A stretch of 64,000 bases of DNA, from NCBI RefSeq assembly GCF_002754475.1, contig NZ_PEFL01000003.1, positions 248,001-312,000 of the forward strand. The letters run 5' to 3'. The stretch's first letter is position 1, and each line of letters begins with the position of its first letter. The position numbers and the translations under genes were made by a program. The stretch comes from Comamonas sp. 26. GTDB lineage: Bacteria > Pseudomonadota > Gammaproteobacteria > Burkholderiales > Burkholderiaceae_C. This document shows, piece after piece, positions 58,517 through 64,000 of this stretch. The notes below the pieces were generated by a model, which searched no databases, was not told the DNA's origin, and saw only the letters and a list, made by a program, of their open reading frames with translations.

Positions 58517-59546
58517 TCCGCCGCTGAAGCCATTTTTAGACATCACACTGGATGTCTGTCAGCGGCATTTCAACGGACGCCTTGGTGCACAGGACCAGAC
58601 AAACGCCCCTGCGGAGCAAAACTTCAAACATTTGGCAGTGGCCGCCAAGCAGATGGGCGTCTCGCGCGCCCTGCTTATCAAGGCCATTGCTCAGGGGGAA
58701 TGCGCGCATCGAACTATGCGTTACGGCACAAAAGGCGAGACCTTCGAGGTTTCACTAGAAGAGATTTCCCGTATCCAGGTCGCCCGCCAAGACTGGATTG
58801 ACGAGGTCTCGGCATGCACTCTAACCGGCGTTACGCCAGCCATTCTTCAAAACATGGCAGCTGCAGGAATTCTGCAATCGGACCTCAAGTGGCGCGGAAA
58901 TATCTTCAGAGCCGGGGCGTTTTATCAGCCCTCGTTGGTACAGCTCCATAAGGCGCTGAAGGAGTTCAGCAATCCATTCAAAACGGATGAAGAAACGGTG
59001 ACATGGTCTGCACTGACCAGCCGCCGTATGGGCGATAAAGCGGCGATTGCATCCGCCATGATGGCCGCCTCCTTGGGTGAAATCCGGGCAGTCAAAGTCG
59101 GCAAAAAGCTTGGCGACTATGCGTTCTTGCTCTCCGATGTGCGGCGTTATTTCGGCACCCCACTGCTGGAATCGGGGATGTCCATTGCCCAGTTGTCCAA
59201 AGCGACCGGGTGGAAGAATGAATCCATCGCCCACTGGATAGACGAACAGTTGCTCGAGGCGGAACAAATTCAGCTGCGCGGCCAGCTTTGCCGAGTCATT
59301 ACGCCCGCGCAATTGCTGCGTTTTCGGCGCAGCTACATACCGCTGGCGGACTTGGCAAAGGTCATGGAGAGCAGGCCTTCGTCTCTCATCGACAAGCTCG
59401 CAGATGTCGATGTCGTTGGTGCCAAAAAACTTCCCAATGGAGCTCAGCGTGGTGCCCTTATACGCATGGCGGACCTTGGCAAGTGGGCCATGGTTGGACT
59501 GCAGGTTTCACGTGGCGGACTGTTCAAGCTGCAGGACTATTCATGA
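58510..59546 (+). pseudogene. tniQ: TniQ/TnsD-like target-selection protein, 5' end lost
   Basis: An open frame of about 345 codons after the junction resembles the C-terminal part of a TniQ/TnsD-like protein: repeated helix-turn-helix-like segments such as AAKQMGVSRALLIKAIAQGE, MSIAQLSKATGWKNESIAHW and YIPLADLAKVMESRPSSLID. The N-terminal TniQ domain is absent, and the first codons overlap the broken end of tnsC in another frame. The apparent start at 58479 is TTG inside tnsC. A deletion between tnsC and tniQ explains both truncations. Identification is by context and pattern, so moderate. Confidence 0.6.
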
Positions 59547-59564
59547 GCATGGTGGAGACCCCAA

Positions 59565-59948
59565 ATGACACCTGAATTCAGCGAATACCAGCCACAGGCA
59601 ACGATTCCGAAAGATTTTCCTAGGAGTGCAGAGCGCGGTGCTGCAGGCGGTGCGGCTACCAAGTTCCTTGCGAGATACATGGACGGGAAGTATGTGGTCG
59701 GCGATACCCCGGCCGAGCATCAGGAACGCTACCTCGCTTGCTGCTCGCTCGTTTCTGACCTCATTGCCTACTGTCGTAGAAAGCAAAAGCAGGACGTGGC
59801 CTGGACCGCTCAAAGCTTGCGCCAACGGGTCATAGAAGGCCTCAAAGAATCGCCGCAGCTCGAGCTGACAGGCAAGGAGTTGGCTTGGGTTCTGCGCGAG
59901 CTATCCATATGCATGGACTGGACGACTCCGGAAGGAGAGCCGCGATAG
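59565..59948 (+). CDS. Small protein of the Tn7-like module (tniE-like position)
   Basis: 127 residues, not recognised by family. It is charged, soluble and helical (AWTAQSLRQRVIEGLKESPQ; ELTGKELAWVLRELSICMDW). It follows tniQ by 18 bp with GGAG before its ATG. Tn6022-type elements have a small gene in this position (tniE), so it may be that; this is inference from order only. Confidence 0.55.
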   Translation: MTPEFSEYQPQATIPKDFPRSAERGAAGGAATKFLARYMDGKYVVGDTPAEHQERYLACCSLVSDLIAYCRRKQKQDVAWTAQSLRQRVIEGLKESPQLELTGKELAWVLRELSICMDWTTPEGEPR

Positions 59949-60050
59949 CTACATGCGTCTGGCTAAGCCAGACGCATTGCCCACCATCACTTGGTACCGA
60001 ATTCCCCATCAGCGAAGTCAGCGTCCAGTTTTCTGGTCCAGGAGCACGCA

Positions 60051-60401
60051 ATGCAAAGAGTGAATATTCAGGCAATCGAGCAGCAGGCCACCGTAACGCT
60101 CGCGGCATGGAGCGTCTTTGAAGTACAGCTCCCGCATGAAGCTGCGCCCACTTGGCATCTCTGTGGGTTCCGTTTAGAGACAAATCGCGGCAAGGTCAGC
60201 TCCGCGATTTCTGCGTTTGACCCATACACGGCGCGGTGCATTACACGCAGTGGCAATGTCTATGAGCTGTATGGCAACCCGGGCGCAAATGCCGATGCGC
60301 TAGCCACTCGTGGTGTGTGGCTTCGGATGAACCAGGTTCAGCATGACCTGGATGTCACTCCTGCGTTCTTGGCATACCTGCAGCAAGGCGGCCAGTCATG
60401 A
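60051..60401 (+). CDS. Hypothetical protein upstream of the HAD-like gene
   Basis: 116 residues. GGAG sits 7 nt before ATG at 60051; the longer frame from 59991 lacks a ribosome site. It starts MQRVNIQAIEQQATVTLAAW and contains LCGFRLETNRGKVSSAISAF and AFDPYTARCITRSGNVYELY. I do not recognise a domain. Its stop overlaps the next start by 4 bp, so it is probably co-expressed with the HAD-like gene. Confidence 0.6.
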   Translation: MQRVNIQAIEQQATVTLAAWSVFEVQLPHEAAPTWHLCGFRLETNRGKVSSAISAFDPYTARCITRSGNVYELYGNPGANADALATRGVWLRMNQVQHDLDVTPAFLAYLQQGGQS

Positions 60402-60937
60402 ATCAATCTCAACGTCCCGTGATTTTTCTCGATTTCGACGACGTCATCTGCTTAAACAGACCCTACGGCGGCTATGACGCCAAGCTTGCAATCCACGATG
60501 AATCCTCCGAGGTTTGGGCCCGCTTGTTTGACGCAAAGGCCAAACAGCACCTGGAGATGCTCCATGAAAAATTCACGCCCTGGTTCGTGATTTCCAGTAG
60601 TTGGTGGTGGCTTTTTGACAGGGAAGAGCTAGTCGAAGTCATGCAGCGCAGCGGGCTCAGCTTTGTCTCGGACAGCTTGCACTCCGCATGGGCAACACCC
60701 AAGCAATCACGCCAAGGAATGCGTGCGACAGAAGTGAAAAGTTGGCTTGCGCTCCACCCTGAGTTTTCCAACGCGTGGGTTGTCATCGACGACAAACTTT
60801 CAGGCACTGGCTTCAAGAATTGGAGCCGTGAAGCCTTGTCATACGTAGTTCTCTGCCAGCTGGAAGTTGGTCTTCAAACTTTGGAAGTTGCACAACTACA
60901 TGATGCTCTCGAGCGCAGGATGAACATCAAGAGTTAG
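60398..60937 (+). CDS. HAD-superfamily protein of the SAK (RNA repair-associated) type
   Basis: 179 residues. The N-terminal motif VIFLDFDDVICLNRPYGGYD carries the HAD nucleophile/acid pair (DxD), with SSSWWW as the second motif and VVIDDKLSG as the acidic motif IV. This pattern resembles the HAD domain found with RNA-repair proteins and as a stand-alone gene in mobile elements. It would be a phosphatase or phosphotransferase; substrate unknown. It is the last gene of the module before a run of fragments. Confidence 0.7.
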   Translation: MNQSQRPVIFLDFDDVICLNRPYGGYDAKLAIHDESSEVWARLFDAKAKQHLEMLHEKFTPWFVISSSWWWLFDREELVEVMQRSGLSFVSDSLHSAWATPKQSRQGMRATEVKSWLALHPEFSNAWVVIDDKLSGTGFKNWSREALSYVVLCQLEVGLQTLEVAQLHDALERRMNIKS

Positions 60938-61094
60938 GAATTCGCTGCCGTTTTAGATACGGCTCAGCAAAGAAACAGCATGACCTCACTAACATGCTAG
61001 GGGTCAAGGTGTTAAGTAACTAAGGAATCCAAGTGTTCGAAGCCGCAGGCGATGAAACACTACAGTCATAAAACAAGCAGAAGAAGGGAGCAGC
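60938..61094. other. Gap after the HAD-like gene, possible element end
   Basis: 157 bp with GCCG-TTTTAGATA-CGGC near 60946-60963 and AGCATG...CATGCT near 60977-61000. Neither has a T-run. The right end of the Tn7-like element could lie here, but I found no copy of the left-side repeats. Confidence 0.35.
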
Positions 61095-61313
61095 GTGAGC
61101 ACGACCGTGTTTTTTGAAGCAGAGCGGTTCAGATTCTTTCGGCCACTGGCAGGCTCCAGGCGCGAACTCATTGCCGCCTGCCTGCGGGTGGCCTTGGCTA
61201 CAGGTGCGCGACTCGCAAGCTATCCGAGAAGCGACAGGCCGACTTACACGACAAAAGACATCAGCTCAACTCTGGCGAGAAGCGGTACAGACAACATTGC
61301 ACGCCTCCGATGA
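61095..61313 (+). pseudogene. 5' fragment of an unidentified conserved protein
   Basis: GTG at 61095 begins MSTTVFFEAERFRFFRPLAG then SRRELIAACLR, which reads like a conserved N-terminus. After about residue 32 the frame turns low-complexity and stops at 61313, while another frame (to 61425) continues. I cannot name the family with confidence; a protein linked to condensin-like systems is one possibility. Confidence 0.4.
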
Positions 61314-61402
61314 GGCCAAGAAGTCCATAGGCAGCTATCTCATCGACATCCCGGGCCGCACAATGACCGACGTGATGGCACGCTTGAATCTTCTCAGCGG
61401 AC

Positions 61403-61654
61403 TCAACGGTCACCTGCAAAGGTAGAAGTCTCCTTGCTTCCGGTGCGGTATTGAAAGTCGGTGCTCAGGGGAAGGTCCGGAGACAGTGCGAAGCAATCTG
61501 GATTACTGAGCCAAGCAGGGGAGTACCGGAATGCCGAGACCTCCTTTTGCCCCTGTCTGGAAAATTGCAGTTCGCCCACTTCCAGTCCCGTGTCGCCCAG
61601 ATAGACGAGCAGCGTCCGCGTTGTGCTGGTTTTTGCTTTTTTTGTCGTTGCCAT
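61403..61654 (-). pseudogene. hipA: 5' fragment of hipA toxin gene
   Basis: 83 codons: TLLVYLGDTGLEVGELQFSR and FALSPDLPLSTDFQYRTGSK then ETSTFAGDR and stop. This is the N-terminal HipA domain; the kinase domain (about 350 residues) is absent, so no toxin kinase can be made. The match ends at STFAG near 61412, a likely deletion or insertion junction. It overlaps the hipB stop (ATGA-type). Confidence 0.78.
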
Positions 61655-62034
61655 TACAGGGCTCCACTGTCCGGGTTGGTTTTGCGTACCCGGATGCGTT
61701 TGGCTACCGCCTTGTTCATGAGCGCTAGGCCGAGCGCATCATTGGTGGTGTTCAGTGCCTTGTTGAGTTCGGGCAGGAGGTTCAGGATGTTCAGGACCCG
61801 AACCACAGCGCCCCACGACACCCCGGGGTCGCCCTGTTCCAGCCGGTAGAGAGTCTTTTTTGAGATGCCCGCCCGCTCCGCCATGGATGACGTAGAAAGC
61901 CCTCGGCGTCGGCGGGCCAGCGCAAGGTCATCTCCGGCAGCAACCAGCGCACGCTCGACCGGTAAGGGCATCGGTCTTTCGGTGATGCGGCCGGAAAGCT
62001 TGGGGGTCGCCGCTGCTTTCACTTTATCGGTCAT
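61654..62034 (-). CDS. hipB: HipB-like antitoxin, XRE-family repressor
   Basis: 126 residues. It has a Cro/CI helix-turn-helix: LALARRRRGLSTSSMAERAG then ISKKTLYRLEQGDPGVSWGA. HipB binds and silences HipA and represses the operon. The start at 62034 has AAGGG 8 nt upstream and fits better than an ATG at 62064. Three palindromic boxes lie at and upstream of the start. It is intact although its toxin is broken, so it may persist as an orphan repressor. Confidence 0.78.
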   Translation of the reverse strand: MTDKVKAAATPKLSGRITERPMPLPVERALVAAGDDLALARRRRGLSTSSMAERAGISKKTLYRLEQGDPGVSWGAVVRVLNILNLLPELNKALNTTNDALGLALMNKAVAKRIRVRKTNPDSGAL

Positions 62035-62162
62035 ATCTGAACCCTTATCGAGTAAAAAGGTCATATTTGACCGTCATACGAAATTTCTCAGCTGGATACC
62101 AGTGCGTTGTTAAAAACGGCCAGATAAGGGACAGTATTTAGATTAAGAAGTCATAACTGACT
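62029..62162 (-). promoter_or_regulatory. Three palindromic boxes, candidate HipB operators
   Basis: The boxes are GGTCATATCTGAAC (62029-62042, imperfect), GGTCATATTTGACC (62059-62072, perfect) and AGTCATAACTGACT (62149-62162, perfect). The shared form is RGTCA-N4-TGACY. They surround the hipB start and its upstream region, as expected for autoregulation. Confidence 0.6.
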
Positions 62163-62409
62163 CTTTGTTGTAGAGTCGGGCGCGAGACCTCAAATGGAGA
62201 TTGCCACGCCCCCCCTAGCTCAAAGCCCCTAGATGCTCGGACCAGCTGTTCTCTTCGGCTTGCTCCCGCTTGACCGCAGGCAGGACTCGTGACCTAGGTA
62301 GTGCCTGCGCTTCCTGGTCGAAAGAGCGCCCTGCACCGTGTTGACTCCGCCGAAGATTTCTTCGGCAAAGAAAAGACCACAGCAGCTTGCGCTACCGTGG
62401 TCTGGGCGT
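62163..62409. other. Gap between hipB operators and IS remnant
   Basis: 247 bp without a recognised gene. It contains GCCGAAGA-TT-TCTTCGGC (62349-62366) and GACCAC...GTGGTC (62376-62403), possibly tied to the neighbouring IS end. Confidence 0.35.
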
Positions 62410-62438
62410 GTCCGAATTTTTGTGTAAACGGTTCGGAC
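62410..62438. repeat. Terminal inverted-repeat-like end of the IS256 remnant
   Basis: GTCCGAATTTTTGTGTAAAC with a following GGTTCGGAC. The GTGT..TTTTTGTGT pattern resembles IS256-family ends and lies just outside the transposase stop codon. Inner arms GTCCGAA/TTCGGAC pair. Confidence 0.5.
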
Positions 62439-62440
62439 TA

Positions 62441-62584
62441 TCAGTTGATAGAGATGCGGTCTGCGAACTCAATGGTAAAGCGTGTCAGTGCAGCTTTCCA
62501 ATCCCGGATGGGCATGCTCCACTTCTGGCTGATGTTGCGCAAAGCCAGGTAAAACAGCTTGGTCAGCGCTTCGTCGCTAGGGAA
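62441..62584 (-). pseudogene. 3' remnant of an IS256-family transposase
   Basis: The last 47 codons of a mutator-type transposase: FPSDEALTKLFYLALRNISQ then KWSMPIRDWKAALTRFTIEF. This is the usual IS256-family C-terminus. The 5' part is missing; upstream sequence changes at about 62590. Confidence 0.8.
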
Positions 62585-62666
62585 GTCTCGTTGCAAGAGA
62601 CAGCCATATCCGACGGGTACTTCCAATGATGCGCTTGTACCATCCTCGCTTTTGCTCAAGTGCGTA

Positions 62667-62706
62667 TTCCGGTTGAATTGACCGCCTGTTCCGGTTGCGA
62701 CTGACC
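62667..62706. repeat. Tandem TTCCGGTTG...TGACC repeats, possible IS21-type end
   Basis: TTCCGGTTGAATTGACC (62667-62683) and TTCCGGTTGCGACTGACC (62689-62706) are direct repeats 22 bp apart. IS21-family elements carry such repeats at their ends. No istAB genes are present, so this is a remnant end. Confidence 0.5.
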
Positions 62707-62826
62707 AGGCTGCTGGTCGTGACCGGCTGAGTTCGGACGGGAGCAGTCCTTCAACGGCTCCCGGCAAGCGACTGCTTCGGACCTGAAAGCGGCGGCGCTA
62801 TCGTCCAGTTTTGCAACTATCAGAGG

Positions 62827-64000
62827 TCACTCAGACTGCGTCACCAGCTTGGACAACTCATCAATGCCTACCGGCGGTTTTGCAAGCCATTGCAATGCAA
62901 ATACTTTCTTGGCCAGCCGTTCGGAAACACGTGCAATTTGTTTTGCTTCTCCGGATAGGCGGGCAGTTAGCAGCGGGTCCCTGGTTCCGGTTGCCAGAAT
63001 GCTCTTGTTAATTACCCAGGCGAAAGGCTCAACCTTGGCTCTGCGCAAATCCTCTTGTAATGCCTCAGCCTGCGACACAGGCGTCGTTTCGGGAAGTGTG
63101 ACGAGAATGATTTTGGTGTACTCGGGGTCTTGCAGCCTCATCAATGGGGTAACAACCCGAGCGGAGGTTTTTCCTTTAAACTCCTGCATCATTTGACGGT
63201 GATAAGCCCCCGTGGCATCCATGAGCAACATGGAATGCCCGGTCGGTGCAGTATCCAGAACAACGAAGGAATTGCGCGCTTCACTCACCACGTGTGAAAA
63301 CGCATGAAATACAGCGACTTCCTCTGTACAAGGTGAACGCAAGTCTTCCTGCAACAAGGCGCGCTCTTGTTCGTTCAATCCCGCGCCCTTGGACGCCATG
63401 ATTTTCTCGACATAGCGCTGGGTTTCAATGGTGGGGTCGATGCGGTCCACACGCAGACCGTCAACGGCACCGTCCAGGGTAGCCGCCAAGTGTGAGGCCG
63501 GGTCAGTCGTGCTCAAATGCACGGACTTTCCGCGCTGGACCAGACCCAAGGCCAGGGCAGCCGCGATGGTCGTTTTTCCAACCCCGCCTTTTCCCATCAC
63601 CATGATGAGTCCTTTGTCGGCGTGAGCCAGCTCGTCCACCAGGGCATCCAGGCCCATGCCTTGCTTCATCGTGGGAAAGTGCTCGGCTGTCATGCCTGAA
63701 ACAATTGACGTGCCGGGATGAAGAAGTGCCCGTAAGGCCGGTAAGCCAACCGTGTCAAAAGCTCGCAGCGGGACTTGGTCCTGATGCAGCGCACGCAGGT
63801 TCTGAGGCATTTCATCGATGGCTTGCTGACCCAGCGATTCCATAGCACTGGCGACAGCGTCTTGTTTGTCGGTCGCTCTGAACAAACCGTTGACGATGAG
63901 CCACTGGTTACTCAAACCCAAAGCCTTGAGCTCCTCGGATGTTCGTGACGCTTCCACTATCGCCCCCTTTTCTGGGCGGGTGACCAGAACAACCGTCGTG
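62827..64000 (-). CDS. arsA: Arsenical pump-driving ATPase, C-terminal half, partial
   Basis: About 390 codons, open to the window edge. The second ATPase half has P-loop MGKGGVGKTTIAAALA, TTDPASHLAATLDG and the ArsA signature VLDTAPTGHSMLL. The segment before it (TTVVLVTRPEKGAIVEASRT) is the end of the first half. ArsA hydrolyses ATP to power arsenite export through ArsB. This is the 3' end of the gene, at LVTQSE. An arsenic operon (arsD, arsB and others) is expected further right. Confidence 0.93.
   Translation of the reverse strand, partial: TTVVLVTRPEKGAIVEASRTSEELKALGLSNQWLIVNGLFRATDKQDAVASAMESLGQQAIDEMPQNLRALHQDQVPLRAFDTVGLPALRALLHPGTSIVSGMTAEHFPTMKQGMGLDALVDELAHADKGLIMVMGKGGVGKTTIAAALALGLVQRGKSVHLSTTDPASHLAATLDGAVDGLRVDRIDPTIETQRYVEKIMASKGAGLNEQERALLQEDLRSPCTEEVAVFHAFSHVVSEARNSFVVLDTAPTGHSMLLMDATGAYHRQMMQEFKGKTSARVVTPLMRLQDPEYTKIILVTLPETTPVSQAEALQEDLRRAKVEPFAWVINKSILATGTRDPLLTARLSGEAKQIARVSERLAKKVFALQWLAKPPVGIDELSKLVTQSE

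Noticed and set aside
58517..58801. C-terminal 95 residues of the tnsC open frame as genuine TnsC
   Set aside because: They are read in the wrong frame of the downstream tniQ-like gene and have arginine/proline-rich out-of-frame character.

Overview
The window looks like the chromosome of a Comamonadaceae betaproteobacterium, most likely Comamonas or a close relative. Three things suggest this: high-GC core genes in orders usual for the family (ssb/MFS/uvrA, recX/recA, yidC-yidD-rnpA-rpmH facing dnaA-dnaN-gyrB), several Bug-type tripartite-tricarboxylate binding proteins, and two families of short intergenic repeats that recur through the core. The genus call is inference from protein and repeat character; no rRNA is present.

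Core part (about 1-46,700). Genes for DNA repair and replication (ssb, uvrA, recA, recX, topB, dnaA, dnaN, gyrB) are mixed with central metabolism (pyrF, sucC, sucD, argC, maeB, birA), tRNA and protein-export functions (mnmE, yidC, yidD, rnpA, rpmH), and transport and regulation (MFS, two DMT exporters, LysR, MarR, a TctDE-like two-component pair beside a TctC-like binding protein, LuxR). The replication origin probably lies between rpmH and dnaA. Two genes, a TerC-family membrane protein and a LuxR regulator, are each broken by what looks like one missing base in a run of five G/C. The terC break lies next to an in-frame A AAA AAG slippery heptamer that could restore the frame.

Accessory part (about 46,720-64,000). 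Directly downstream of gyrB the base composition and gene content change. (1) A reverse transcriptase of Abi/unknown-group character overlaps a PD-(D/E)XK-like nuclease gene. (2) A convergent two-gene operon encodes an unrecognised 392-residue protein and a Rad50/SMC-like ATPase with a CPxC hook; it sits behind a 44-residue remnant of a type I restriction hsdM gene. (3) An AT-rich segment with inverted and direct repeats leads into a Tn7-like tnsA-tnsB-tnsC-tniQ module. The tnsC 3' end and tniQ 5' end are missing at one junction, so the element is probably not autonomous. Three small downstream genes follow, one of them a HAD-type phosphatase-like protein. (4) Then comes a mosaic of fragments: a truncated hipA with intact hipB and palindromic operators, an IS256-family 3' remnant, and a likely IS21-type end. 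(5) The window closes inside arsA, so an arsenic-resistance cluster probably continues beyond it.

The best candidates for undescribed biology are the RT-nuclease pair and the 392-aa/SMC-like ATPase pair. Both have the layout of anti-phage systems and occupy a region with decayed restriction and mobile genes. Their defence role is inferred from architecture and neighbourhood, not shown.
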